Origin: Tenuifilum sp040752515
Lineage (GTDB): Bacteria; Bacteroidota; Bacteroidia; Bacteroidales; Tenuifilaceae
Assembly (NCBI GenBank): GCA_040752515.1
Contig: JBFMGQ010000004.1
Span: 86,518-150,517, forward strand
Direction: 5' to 3'
Length of the DNA stretch: 64,000 nucleotides
Every line of letters begins with the position of its first letter. Position 1 is the first letter of the stretch. Of the stretch, positions 50,680 through 59,297 are shown in pieces. The notes beneath the pieces were generated by a model. It worked only from the letters and a program-made list of their open reading frames with translations. It searched no databases and had not been told where the DNA came from. Made by a program: the position numbers and the translations under genes.

Positions 50680-51135
50680 ATGAGAGTAGTTATTCAGCGT
50701 GTAAGCCAAGCCAGTGTGTCGGTAAACGGAAGCATAACCGGATCAATTGGCAATGGCCTTTTAATACTGGCTGGTTTTGAACATACCGATTCCACTGAAG
50801 ATCTTGAATGGATGGTTGGAAAAATCTCCCGCCTACGTATTTTTAACGATACCGAGGGTGTAATGAACCTAAGCGTGATGGATATTGACGGACAAATTCT
50901 AGTTGTGAGCCAGTTTACATTAAACGCAAAGACAAAAAAGGGCAACAGGCCTTCGTATGTTCAGGCTGCGCCGCCCGAAATTGCTATTCCGCTTTACGAA
51001 AAGTTTATTAAGATGTTGGAAGATATGACCGGGAAAAAGGTTGAACGAGGCATTTTTGGCGCAATGATGGATGTAAAGCTAATCAACTGCGGACCGGTCA
51101 CCATTATTATGGACTCAAAAAATAGGGACTTATGA
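50680..51135 (+). CDS. dtd: D-aminoacyl-tRNA deacylase
   Basis: 151 residues, the usual length. A dimeric enzyme that frees tRNA from mischarged D-amino acids and glycine. Both signatures are visible: VSQFTLNAKTKKGNRPSY (SQFTL motif) and LINCGPVTIIMDS (GP motif). ATG at 50680. It overlaps the MazG-like gene by four bases (ATGA), so they form a translationally coupled pair, consistent with a shared house-cleaning role. Confidence 0.95.
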   Translation: MRVVIQRVSQASVSVNGSITGSIGNGLLILAGFEHTDSTEDLEWMVGKISRLRIFNDTEGVMNLSVMDIDGQILVVSQFTLNAKTKKGNRPSYVQAAPPEIAIPLYEKFIKMLEDMTGKKVERGIFGAMMDVKLINCGPVTIIMDSKNRDL

Positions 51136-51467
51136 CACAGCTTACCCTCGACGAAGCCCAAAAGCTTGTTGACGACTGGATTAAAACCAAAGGGGTTCGA
51201 TACTTTAACGAACTTACCAATATGACACTCCTGGTTGAAGAGGTTGGCGAACTGGCACGAATAATTGCCCGTAAATACGGCGAACAATCGTTCAAGGAAG
51301 GCGAAACCGACCATGATCCAGCCTCCGAAATGGCCGATATTCTTTTTGTGTTGATTTGCCTAGCCAATCAAACTGGCGTCAATTTAACGGAAGCGCTGCT
51401 ACAAAGTATCGACAAAAAAACTCAACGCGATAGCGAACGACACCATCGCAATTCTAAATTGTTGTAA
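51132..51467 (+). CDS. MazG-like nucleotide pyrophosphohydrolase
   Basis: 111 residues, one all-alpha NTP-PPase domain. Metal-binding glutamates are in LLVEEVGELARIIARKYG and a second acidic site in ASEMADILFVLICLAN (ExxE12-28ExxD type). It probably hydrolyses non-canonical or damaged nucleoside triphosphates. Single-domain form, unlike the tandem MazG of Escherichia coli. Coupled to dtd by an ATGA overlap. The deoC promoter box overlaps its stop codon. Confidence 0.9.
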   Translation: MTQLTLDEAQKLVDDWIKTKGVRYFNELTNMTLLVEEVGELARIIARKYGEQSFKEGETDHDPASEMADILFVLICLANQTGVNLTEALLQSIDKKTQRDSERHHRNSKLL

Positions 51468-51472
51468 CTTTG
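51465..51472 (+). promoter_or_regulatory. -7 box for deoC
   Basis: TAACTTTG; its first three bases are the stop codon of the MazG-like gene. 31 bases before the deoC ATG. Confidence 0.45.
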
Positions 51473-51503
51473 TAAACACAATCACTATCAAATATTGAAA
51501 GCT

Positions 51504-52403
51504 ATGGACTTATCGTTCGAAGACAAGTTTAACATCGAGGTTGATACTGCCGAGGTTGAAAAAGCAATAAACAAGTTCAAGGATATTGCTCATTCGCGTA
51601 AAGGTGATATAGATATTCTAAAGCGGTGCTTCAGCATGATTGACCTAACCACCTTAAATACCACCGATGGCTATGAACGCGGTAAACTATTTGCCGATAA
51701 GGTGAGCCAGTTCCCTGAACATTTCCCTGGAATGCCCAACGTTACCGCTATTTGTGTTTACCCATCGCTTATTGCTGCTGTAAAAGAAAATCTAACAGCA
51801 CCAAATGTTAAAATCGCTTCGGTAGCTGCAGGTTTTCCTGCCTCACAAACATTTCTTGAAATTAAACTTTCGGAGTGTGAAATGGCTCTTGAGCAAGGTG
51901 CCGATGAACTCGATGTGGTTATTTCGGTAGGTTCGTTCCTTGAAGGCGATTACTTTACCGTATTTAGCGAACTGCAACAGATTAAGGAGGTTGCCGAAAA
52001 TGCCAAGGTTAAAGTCATTCTCGAAACTGGCGCATTACCAAGCCTGGAAGATATTAAACTCGCATCGTTCCTAGCTATGGAAGCTGGTGCCGACTTCATT
52101 AAAACCTCAACCGGAAAACTTGATCCCGCAGCAACACCGGAGGCGGTTTACGTTATGTGTCTTGCCATTAAGGAGTTTTTCGAAAAAACTGGGCGTAAGG
52201 TGGGCATGAAACCCGCTGGAGGCGTTTCAAACTCCTACGATGCCGCCCTTTTCTTCACTATAGCCGAGCAGATATTGGGTCAGGATTGGCTTTACCCTGG
52301 ACTTTTCCGCTTTGGAACAAGCCGCCTTGCCGATGTTTTACTAAGTGACATTTTAGGAAAAGACATAAAGTATTTCAGCTCATCGGCAGCCGCTAAATAT
52401 TAA
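51504..52403 (+). CDS. deoC: Deoxyribose-phosphate aldolase
   Basis: 299 residues from the ATG at 51504 (TTG at 51495 is possible). TIM-barrel class I aldolase that splits 2-deoxyribose 5-phosphate into glyceraldehyde 3-phosphate and acetaldehyde in deoxynucleoside breakdown. FIKTSTGK holds the Schiff-base lysine, VGMKPAGGV the second lysine, and ELDVVISVG the aspartate. The roughly 40-residue N-terminal helical extension places it with the longer DeoC subgroup. Together with the secreted nucleases and the e(P4)-like phosphatase it could help the cell use scavenged DNA. Confidence 0.94.
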   Translation: MDLSFEDKFNIEVDTAEVEKAINKFKDIAHSRKGDIDILKRCFSMIDLTTLNTTDGYERGKLFADKVSQFPEHFPGMPNVTAICVYPSLIAAVKENLTAPNVKIASVAAGFPASQTFLEIKLSECEMALEQGADELDVVISVGSFLEGDYFTVFSELQQIKEVAENAKVKVILETGALPSLEDIKLASFLAMEAGADFIKTSTGKLDPAATPEAVYVMCLAIKEFFEKTGRKVGMKPAGGVSNSYDAALFFTIAEQILGQDWLYPGLFRFGTSRLADVLLSDILGKDIKYFSSSAAAKY

Positions 52404-52426
52404 GTAATTGAAATTACAATAAAATT

Positions 52427-52450
52427 AAGGGTGCCACAATTGGCACCCTT
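52427..52450. terminator. Bidirectional terminator between deoC and the symporter gene
   Basis: AAGGGTGCCA (52427-52436), CAAT loop, TGGCACCCTT (52441-52450): perfect 10-bp stem between convergent genes. Confidence 0.85.
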
Positions 52451-52471
52451 AACTATTTATGACATTGTGTT

Positions 52472-54070
52472 TTACCACCAAAGACTGTAAAAAAGAATTA
52501 GAATGGCTATTACGCCAATTGATCCAATAACAAAAGCCTTACTCGTTTTAAACATTTCAAATGAAATGGTGATGGCCTTCTCATGGTCCTTATTCCCTTC
52601 GATGCGGGCAAAAATCCAAATTAAGAATAAACTGAGTAGGAATACTATACCCATACGATCCATGAATGGTAACATGGGCATAAACACTTTAAACAGAAGT
52701 GAGAAAACAAATGTTCCTATCGCAGCTGCTAATGCACCATTGGCAGTAGCCTTCTTGTAAAAGAAACCTGCAAGGAAAATAGCGAGTGCCCCTGGGCTAA
52801 CAAACCCTGTAAATTCCTGAATATACTGGAATGCCTGGTCAAGGTTTGAGAGTTGTGGTGCAATAAATACTGCTATAAGCAAAGCAATGAAACTTGCTAA
52901 GCGCCCAACGCTTACCAAGCGATGCTCCGATGCCGATTTGTTGATGAATTCCTTGTAGATATCCATGGTAAAAATGGTGGCTACACTGTTCATCATCGAT
53001 GCCAACGAACTTACAATTGCAGCAACCAGGGCAGCAAAAGCCAAACCCTTAACGCCGGTTGGTACAAAGTTGTGAAGTAACCAGGGATAAGCCTCGTCCG
53101 ATTTGGCTATATCGGCATGTAAAGCAAAAGCAACGATTCCGGGAATGACCACAATAAGAGGAAGTAAGAGTTTTAGATAAGCTGCAAAAACTAAACCGTT
53201 CTGAGCCTCCTTAACGCTTTTAGCTGCCAATGCCCGTTGAATAATATACTGGTTACAGCCCCAGTAGTAAAGGTTTGCAACCCACATACCTCCAATTAAA
53301 ACACTAATACCCGGTAAATCAATATAAGCATCCTTTTGGCCTCCTTTTCCATCGGGTATCATCAGCTTGCCTTTTTCCAAAATCATATCGAATTTCTCGG
53401 GTGCTTTTTGAAGTAGGGCTTTAAAGCCTGCAATAAAGCCATGTCCATCGCTCAGATAGTCAAGCGCATAGTAGGTTGTAACCAAACCACCACCTACCAG
53501 AAAAACCACCTGAACCACATCGGTCCATGCCACAGCTTTTAATCCACCATAAATTGAGTATAAAGCGGCAAAAAAAGCTAAACCAATTATGGCATAGGTC
53601 ATGTTTATTCCCATGATGCGCTGCATGGCCAATGCACCAAGATAAATAATTGAGGTAAGATTTACGAAAACAAAGACCAACAGCCAGAATCCTGCCATAA
53701 CGGTTTTTACGCGTTTATCGTATCGAACCTCAAGGAACTGGGGCATGGTAAAAATTTTCTTTTCCAGAAAAATTGGTAGAAAGAATAGGGCTACAAGAAT
53801 AAGCGTTAATGCTGCCATCCACTCATATGAGGCAATTCCCAGTCCAATGGCATAGCCAGAGCCCGACATACCAATAAATTGCTCAGCAGAAATATTAGAT
53901 GCAATGAGCGATGCCCCGATAGCCCACCAGGGCAAAGCCCTGCCGGCTAAAAAGTAATCGCCCGAGTTTGTTTCCGAGTCGCGTTTACGAAACGAAACCC
54001 ATAAGCCTAAACTTACAATCAGTAATGCATAGGCTGCAAACACAATGTAATCGATTGTTGCAAATGACAT
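52472..54070 (-). CDS. Sodium:solute symporter (SSS family)
   Basis: 532 residues from the ATG at 54070; the reading frame upstream is hydrophobic but precedes the normal SSS start. About 13-14 membrane helices in the LeuT fold. YFLAGRALPWWAIGASLIASNISAEQFIGMSGSGYA covers the first helices and the sodium site, and WVANLYYWGCNQYIIQRALAAKS is the family signature around helix 7. It most resembles the SGLT-like sugar branch, but the substrate (sugar, polyol, sialic acid) is not certain. A sugar nucleotidyltransferase gene precedes it. A -7 box lies 31 bases upstream. Confidence 0.9.
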   Translation of the reverse strand: MSFATIDYIVFAAYALLIVSLGLWVSFRKRDSETNSGDYFLAGRALPWWAIGASLIASNISAEQFIGMSGSGYAIGLGIASYEWMAALTLILVALFFLPIFLEKKIFTMPQFLEVRYDKRVKTVMAGFWLLVFVFVNLTSIIYLGALAMQRIMGINMTYAIIGLAFFAALYSIYGGLKAVAWTDVVQVVFLVGGGLVTTYYALDYLSDGHGFIAGFKALLQKAPEKFDMILEKGKLMIPDGKGGQKDAYIDLPGISVLIGGMWVANLYYWGCNQYIIQRALAAKSVKEAQNGLVFAAYLKLLLPLIVVIPGIVAFALHADIAKSDEAYPWLLHNFVPTGVKGLAFAALVAAIVSSLASMMNSVATIFTMDIYKEFINKSASEHRLVSVGRLASFIALLIAVFIAPQLSNLDQAFQYIQEFTGFVSPGALAIFLAGFFYKKATANGALAAAIGTFVFSLLFKVFMPMLPFMDRMGIVFLLSLFLIWIFARIEGNKDHEKAITISFEMFKTSKAFVIGSIGVIAILILFYSLWW

Positions 54071-54100
54071 ATCTATTAGGATTTGGTTTAAGGTTAAAGG

Positions 54101-54108
54101 CAAAAGTA
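54101..54108 (-). promoter_or_regulatory. -7 box for the symporter gene
   Basis: The minus strand reads TACTTTTG, 31 bases before the ATG at 54070. It supports that start over one at 54121, which would lie upstream of the promoter. Confidence 0.5.
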
Positions 54109-54169
54109 AAACTAACAGCAATATATATAACTTAAAAGAGCTACATCAATAGTATCACAAACCATATTT

Positions 54170-55078
54170 TTACCTACTCCATAAAGGCGATGGATAAGCC
54201 CCTTTTTCAGTCAATTCTTTAAGTCGGTTAACCACCATAGGTCTATCGCCCGGATAGGTTACACCAAACCATTCGGCCTTTGTTTCTAACACCTTACAGC
54301 GGGCAACACCTTCCTTAATGGCACGGTTAACAACCGTTGGAATATAAAACTCAGCCTTAACGTTTCCAATTTGGTTGCTGAAAAAGTCAGTCATCAACTT
54401 TTCGGTGTAGCCAAAAAAGTCTGGTGTAAAACCCCAAAAGTTCATCGATACAGGAACTCCCTCATCAACTTTTACTAGATTGCCATTCTCGTCCTTATAC
54501 TTTACCTCGCCATCAACACGCTCTATATGGGTGCGTTCAACCACATCGAGCAGGTAACCGTTAGTATCGGTTGAGCAAATACCACGCGAAACTGCTCCTT
54601 GCTCGGAAAGAGTATTGCCTAGCTTGTAACCAACCATGAAATAGCTACCCTTATCCAGTCTGGGGTTCGATAGCTCCTGCGCAAGCACCCTAAAAGTATC
54701 GAAACCGTAAAAATCGTCGGCATTAATAACCGCAAAAGGCTCGTTTATTAAATGCCGTGTTACCCATACCGCATGGGCAGTTCCCCATGGCTTCTCACGA
54801 CCTTCGGGCACCTTGAAGCCTTGTGGAAGCATGTCGAGTTCCTGAAAAGCAATTTCAACCTTGATATTGGAATCGAAACGATTTCCAAAAACCTCCAAAA
54901 AATCTTTTTCAATGCTCTTGCGGATAACAAAAACCACTTTCCCAAAACCGGCCCGAATGGCATCGTAAACCGAGTAGTCGATAATGGTTTCGCCATTGGG
55001 TCCCAAAGCATCAACCTGCTTCAAACCTCCATACCGACTTCCCATTCCAGCCGCTAAAACAACAAGTGTAGGTTTCAT
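54170..55078 (-). CDS. Sugar-phosphate nucleotidyltransferase
   Basis: 302 residues. Rossmann-like nucleotidyltransferase: LVVLAAGMGSRYGGLKQ is the NTP-binding loop, GTAHAVW and VINADDFYG bind the nucleotide base and metal. The C-terminal part has no left-handed beta helix. Closest to NDP-sugar synthases (RmlA/GlmU-type catalytic domain) that are often found beside sugar kinases in this phylum; no kinase is adjacent here. Sugar and nucleotide unknown. It ends 49 bases past the box that serves the symporter gene. Confidence 0.83.
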   Translation of the reverse strand: MKPTLVVLAAGMGSRYGGLKQVDALGPNGETIIDYSVYDAIRAGFGKVVFVIRKSIEKDFLEVFGNRFDSNIKVEIAFQELDMLPQGFKVPEGREKPWGTAHAVWVTRHLINEPFAVINADDFYGFDTFRVLAQELSNPRLDKGSYFMVGYKLGNTLSEQGAVSRGICSTDTNGYLLDVVERTHIERVDGEVKYKDENGNLVKVDEGVPVSMNFWGFTPDFFGYTEKLMTDFFSNQIGNVKAEFYIPTVVNRAIKEGVARCKVLETKAEWFGVTYPGDRPMVVNRLKELTEKGAYPSPLWSR

Positions 55079-55227
55079 CTGAATTTAATTTTTATGTTGT
55101 TAGACTACTGTAAGTTATTAGTTTTGACTTAACATTTTTACTGGTGAACAAATTACTCCTGTTTTTTGCTTACAGCAAGGTTTTATTTATTCGGGTTTGT
55201 AATTGATCAATAAGTAAAAAATATGCA

Positions 55228-55302
55228 TAAGGTTGACTTTTGTGAAACATATTGCTTAACTTGTTCATAAATAATCTTTCCTTTTTATCTAGGTCAACTT
55301 TA
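55228..55302. other. Inverted repeat in the intergenic region before the M23 gene
   Basis: TAAGGTTGAC (55228-55237) and GTCAACTTTA (55293-55302) are complementary at 9 of 10 positions across 55 bases. Could be paired regulator half sites. The 288-base gap 55079-55366 shows nothing else I can name. Confidence 0.3.
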
Positions 55303-55366
55303 ACATGTTTAATTGCAGTTATGGCAAAGTTATTGAATGGATTTAGAAATTAAAATTATACGAGCA

Positions 55367-56233
55367 ATGAATAGGTTTATCTTTTTATTCGTACTTCTTA
55401 ATATTCTGGTTATAAACACATTTGCCCAGGAGAAAAGAAAAAGCCAACAGGAAGCCGATTTTGAAAAATTCAAAAGGGAACGTGAACAGGATTTCCAAAA
55501 CTTTAAACAAAAACGTGAGGCCGAACTCAAAAAGATGGAACAGGACTACCTGGACTACTACAACGAGATGACTGGTCTTAAAAAACACTATGTGGCGGCG
55601 AAAGAACCCGAAAAAGCTCAAACTGTTCAGGATATTATTGACTACGAAAACACCATAGCCAAAACATTAGGTTATAAAATACCCGAAAGAATTAAGGAGA
55701 AACCAAAGGGTGAAACAACAGCCGAAAACCCAAAGCAAACAAACGAAGATGCAAAAGAAAGTATTGAAGAAGTAAAAGAATCCGAAACGCCTACTGAAAC
55801 CCTAAAAGCAGATGCTGACACCCGCGATGGCATTCCAGTACTTACACCTGTGCACAAAACATTGGCTAAAATAACCTCGCCTTTTGGGGTAAGAATTCAT
55901 CCTACCTTAGGACGTCCTATTAAACATAACGGTATTGATTTTGGTTCGGGGCGTGGTGCAGAGGTTTTTGCAGCATCGAGCGGGAAAGTGGTTTTGGCTC
56001 AGTATAACGGAACCTACGGGAACTACATCATCATTGAACACAACAATGGAACCAGTTCGGTTTATGCTCATTTGGAGAGAATTACAGTTACCAGGGGTAA
56101 CCCTGTAAAAAAGGGCGAGGTAATTGGATATACCGGCAGCACAGGTCGAAGCTCCGGACCACACCTCCACTACGAAGTCCGCATAAAGGGAATACCGGTC
56201 GATCCCAAGGGATATCTGATAGAAGTGAAGTAA
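55367..56233 (+). CDS. M23 (LytM-type) peptidoglycan endopeptidase
   Basis: 288 residues from the ATG at 55367, where a signal peptide begins (MNRFIFLFVLLNILVINTFAQ); the ATG at 55337 would add ten residues. A charged coiled coil (about 22-85: KRKSQQEADFEKFKREREQD) and an acidic low-complexity linker (about 95-145) are followed by an M23 domain: HPTLGRPIKHNGIDFG (zinc H and D) and GPHLHYEVRI (HxH). All metal ligands are present, so it is probably active rather than an EnvC-like activator. Acts on peptide cross-links in the periplasm. Confidence 0.9.
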   Translation: MNRFIFLFVLLNILVINTFAQEKRKSQQEADFEKFKREREQDFQNFKQKREAELKKMEQDYLDYYNEMTGLKKHYVAAKEPEKAQTVQDIIDYENTIAKTLGYKIPERIKEKPKGETTAENPKQTNEDAKESIEEVKESETPTETLKADADTRDGIPVLTPVHKTLAKITSPFGVRIHPTLGRPIKHNGIDFGSGRGAEVFAASSGKVVLAQYNGTYGNYIIIEHNNGTSSVYAHLERITVTRGNPVKKGEVIGYTGSTGRSSGPHLHYEVRIKGIPVDPKGYLIEVK

Positions 56234-56296
56234 TACGGTATAATGGTCAGCTCTTAAACATCAATAATCTATTCATCAAACACTAACTTATTTTCC

Positions 56297-56304
56297 TATT
56301 TTTG
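56297..56304 (+). promoter_or_regulatory. -7 box for the U32 gene
   Basis: TATTTTTG, 14 bases before the ATG at 56319, so the transcript would have a very short leader. Confidence 0.45.
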
Positions 56305-56318
56305 CAAAAAAATTGCAA

Positions 56319-57572
56319 ATGCTAAAACGCGAGGAAATTGAGGTAATGGCTCCGGCGGGTAATTTTGAATCGCTCATGGCAGCCATACAGGGAGGGGCAA
56401 ATTCAGTTTACTTTGGCGTAGGGAACCTTAACATGCGCGCTAAATCGTCAATCAATTTTACGGTTGACGATTTGCCGGAGGTGGTTCGCATTTGCAAAAA
56501 GCATGATGTAAAAACCTATCTTACCGTAAATACTGTAATTTACGATACTGATATTCCCTACATGCGTCAAATTATTGATACTGCGGCAAACGTTGGCGTA
56601 AGTGCACTTATTGTTTCCGACCAGGCAGCCATGCTTTACGCTCGTCAGATGGGAATGGAGGTTCATATATCAACCCAACTAAACATAAGCAATACCGAGG
56701 CTCTTCGTTTCTACTCGCAATGGGCCGATGTTGTTGTGCTTGCCCGCGAACTTAATCTCGACCAGGTTAAAACCATTTATCAGAACATTAATTCCCAGAA
56801 CATCACCGGACCAAGCGGTAATCCCATAAAAATTGAACTTTTTGCACATGGAGCGCTCTGCATGGCCATATCGGGCAAATGTTACCTAAGCCTACACGAG
56901 GCTAACTCATCGGCCAACCGGGGCGCTTGCCTTCAAATATGTCGCCGCTCATACACGGTTACCGATAACGAAACGGGCGCACAGCTCGAAATTGATAACG
57001 AGTATATCATGTCGCCCAAAGATTTATGCACAATCAACTTTCTGGATAAAATTATCGATGCCGGTGTCCGAGTGCTTAAAATTGAAGGGCGTGCACGTGG
57101 CCCGGAGTACGTAAAAACAGTTACCAAGTGTTACAACGAGGCCGCTACAGCTGTTTGCCAAGGAACCTACACACCCGATAAGGTTGATAACTGGATGCAG
57201 CGCCTTTCCACAGTTTTCAATCGTGGCTTTTGGGATGGTTACTACCTCGGTCGCCGACTGGGGGAATGGAGCAAAGCTTACGGCAATATTGCCACCGAAC
57301 GCAAGCAGTATGTCGGAAAAATCACCAACTATTTTTCAAAGCTCGGTGTTGCCGAAATTACCGTGGAGGCGTCGGAGCTTTACCTTAACGACAAAATATT
57401 AATTATCGGACCCACTACTGGCGTAATCGAATACGAGGTAAAAGAACTCCAGGTTGATGAAAAGCCTGCCGAGTTTTCGCCCAAAGGAGTTAAATGCTCT
57501 ATTCCTGTTCCCGAAAAGGTTCGAAGAGCCGACAAACTTTATCGCATTGTAAAAATGCATTCCGAACCGTAA
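56319..57572 (+). CDS. U32-family protein (TrhP/RlhA type)
   Basis: 417 residues from the ATG at 56319. The family signature is exact: ELFAHGALCMAISGKCYLS, with further cysteines in RGACLQICRRSY that would complete an iron-sulfur site. The N-terminal EVMAPAGNFESLMAAIQGGA is the TIM-barrel start. Characterised bacterial U32 proteins mostly take part in hydroxylation of tRNA or rRNA bases (TrhP, RlhA) or in ubiquinone synthesis (UbiU/V) rather than proteolysis. The C-terminal EF-Tu-like barrel (about 330-415) fits TrhP. Single gene or first of a unit with DUF4254 (41-base gap). Confidence 0.88.
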   Translation: MLKREEIEVMAPAGNFESLMAAIQGGANSVYFGVGNLNMRAKSSINFTVDDLPEVVRICKKHDVKTYLTVNTVIYDTDIPYMRQIIDTAANVGVSALIVSDQAAMLYARQMGMEVHISTQLNISNTEALRFYSQWADVVVLARELNLDQVKTIYQNINSQNITGPSGNPIKIELFAHGALCMAISGKCYLSLHEANSSANRGACLQICRRSYTVTDNETGAQLEIDNEYIMSPKDLCTINFLDKIIDAGVRVLKIEGRARGPEYVKTVTKCYNEAATAVCQGTYTPDKVDNWMQRLSTVFNRGFWDGYYLGRRLGEWSKAYGNIATERKQYVGKITNYFSKLGVAEITVEASELYLNDKILIIGPTTGVIEYEVKELQVDEKPAEFSPKGVKCSIPVPEKVRRADKLYRIVKMHSEP

Positions 57573-57613
57573 AATAATTGTAAATTAGATGTTTAATTTT
57601 AAAGCAGATTGAT

Positions 57614-58228
57614 ATGAGTTTCAGCCAACTTTGCAACAAAATTTTTTGGGATTGCACATTGCACTACCATACCATGGATAATGTTGATACCCAACCAATC
57701 ATTCCCTATCAGCCGGGAACCATTGAATTCTCCCTATTTACTAAGAACTGGATTGATGCCGTGCAGTGGCATCTTGAAGATATTATCCGCGATCCCAAAA
57801 TTGACCCCGTAGAAGCACTAAAAATAAAGCGCCGTATCGATAAGTCAAATCAAGATCGTACCGATTTGGTTGAAATGATTGATAGTTACTTTTTAGAAAA
57901 ATATAAGGATATCAAACCTCAACCCAATGCTACAATAAACACCGAAAGCCCAGCATGGGCAATTGACCGTCTTTCGATACTAGCTCTCAAAATTTATCAC
58001 ATGGAACAAGAGGTAAAGCGAACCGATGTTTCAAAGGAGCATATCGATAGTTGCCAGAAGAAACTTAACATTCTGCTTGAGCAAAGGGTCGATTTATCAA
58101 CCGCAATTGATCAGTTACTCGACGATATTGAGCAGGGGCGCAAGTACATGAAGGTTTACAAACAGATGAAAATGTACAACGACCCATCGCTTAATCCTGT
58201 TCTTTATGGAGCAAAACAAAAAAGTTAA
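57614..58228 (+). CDS. DUF4254 domain protein
   Basis: 204 residues, all helical. The FTKNWIDAVQWHLEDIIRDP segment is typical of DUF4254. The family has no known function but occurs beside glycosyltransferase family 9 genes in Bacteroidota, as it does here: the GT9 gene starts inside its last 23 bases. No signal peptide, no metal or catalytic motif visible. It may be an accessory subunit for the transferase. Confidence 0.83.
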   Translation: MSFSQLCNKIFWDCTLHYHTMDNVDTQPIIPYQPGTIEFSLFTKNWIDAVQWHLEDIIRDPKIDPVEALKIKRRIDKSNQDRTDLVEMIDSYFLEKYKDIKPQPNATINTESPAWAIDRLSILALKIYHMEQEVKRTDVSKEHIDSCQKKLNILLEQRVDLSTAIDQLLDDIEQGRKYMKVYKQMKMYNDPSLNPVLYGAKQKS

Positions 58229-59279
58229 CAGCTACCCCAAAAAACTACTGGTGGTTAGGCTAAGCGCCATTGGCGATGTGGCCATGACTATTCCTGCCAT
58301 TTGGTCGCTTGTTAAGAACCACCCTGAGGTTCAGGTTACATTCGTATCGCAGGGCTTTGCCCGCGATATTGTTAATCAACTTCCAGGAGTACTTTTTGTT
58401 GAGGCAAGCACTAAAGGCCGGCATAAGGGGCTAATTGGCATTTGGCGCCTGTTTTCCGATCTTCGAAAAATTGATCATTTCGATGCTCTGGCCGATTTAC
58501 ATGATGTAATCCGCAGCAAGGTTCTTCGCAATCTGTTTTACCTTTCAGGTTTAAAAAAAATAGCGGTAATCGATAAGGGGCGCATTGAAAAACGAAAGTT
58601 GGTTCGATTGAATAAGAAGCAACTCGTTCAGCTTAAAACCACACCCGAGCGTTATATGGAGGCTCTCCGGGGTCTTGGATATACCATCGACGATGAATTT
58701 GATTACCTTTTTCGGGAGGCTCGCTTACCTGAAAATATTACAATTCATTTAGGGTACAAAGATAAACGCTGGATTGGTATAGCTCCTTTTGCCAAGCATA
58801 AAGGGAAAATTTACCCTATTGAAAAGATGGAGCGGGTTGTTGAAATTCTTGCGGGTTCAAAAACTAACAAAATCATTCTTATTGGTGGTGGCGGACAGGA
58901 GCAACAAATACTTGAGGCCTGGGAGAAAAAATATCCCAATACTGTTTCTATTGCCCGCAAGTATAGTATAGTTAATGAGCTAAAAATAATTTCTAACCTC
59001 GATGTAATGGTTTGCATGGATTCGGCCAATATGCATTTTGCATCGCTGGTAAATACACCGGTTGTTAGTATCTGGGGGGCTACCCATCCCTATGCTGGCT
59101 TTTACGGTTGGAAACAAAATCCATTAAATGCAGTTCAAATCGAACTTTACTGCAGGCCATGCTCTATATACGGTAACAAACCCTGCTTCCGAAAAGATTA
59201 CGCTTGTTTAAATCGAATTGAACCCGAAACCATTGTAAATAAAATCAACACTGTAATTGATCGCTTTAATAGAATTTAA
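58206..59279 (+). CDS. Glycosyltransferase family 9 (heptosyltransferase-like)
   Basis: 357 residues, GT-B fold. N-terminal LLVVRLSAIGDVAMTIPAIW is the conserved start of WaaC/WaaF-type enzymes; the second domain holds IILIGGGGQEQQ, CMDSANMHFASLVNTPVVSIWGATHP (donor phosphate site) and the cysteine-rich CRPCSIYGNKPCFRKDYAC typical of many GT9 proteins. It should add a heptose or other sugar to the lipopolysaccharide core at the inner membrane. It overlaps DUF4254 by 23 bases, so the two are translationally coupled. YitT follows after 18 bases. Confidence 0.9.
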   Translation: MEQNKKVNSYPKKLLVVRLSAIGDVAMTIPAIWSLVKNHPEVQVTFVSQGFARDIVNQLPGVLFVEASTKGRHKGLIGIWRLFSDLRKIDHFDALADLHDVIRSKVLRNLFYLSGLKKIAVIDKGRIEKRKLVRLNKKQLVQLKTTPERYMEALRGLGYTIDDEFDYLFREARLPENITIHLGYKDKRWIGIAPFAKHKGKIYPIEKMERVVEILAGSKTNKIILIGGGGQEQQILEAWEKKYPNTVSIARKYSIVNELKIISNLDVMVCMDSANMHFASLVNTPVVSIWGATHPYAGFYGWKQNPLNAVQIELYCRPCSIYGNKPCFRKDYACLNRIEPETIVNKINTVIDRFNRI

Positions 59280-59297
59280 ATTCAAATAGATAAGCCT

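Noticed and set aside
52472..54121. Longer symporter starting at 54121
   Set aside because: The extra residues lie upstream of a -7 box, and SSS proteins begin near the ATG at 54070.
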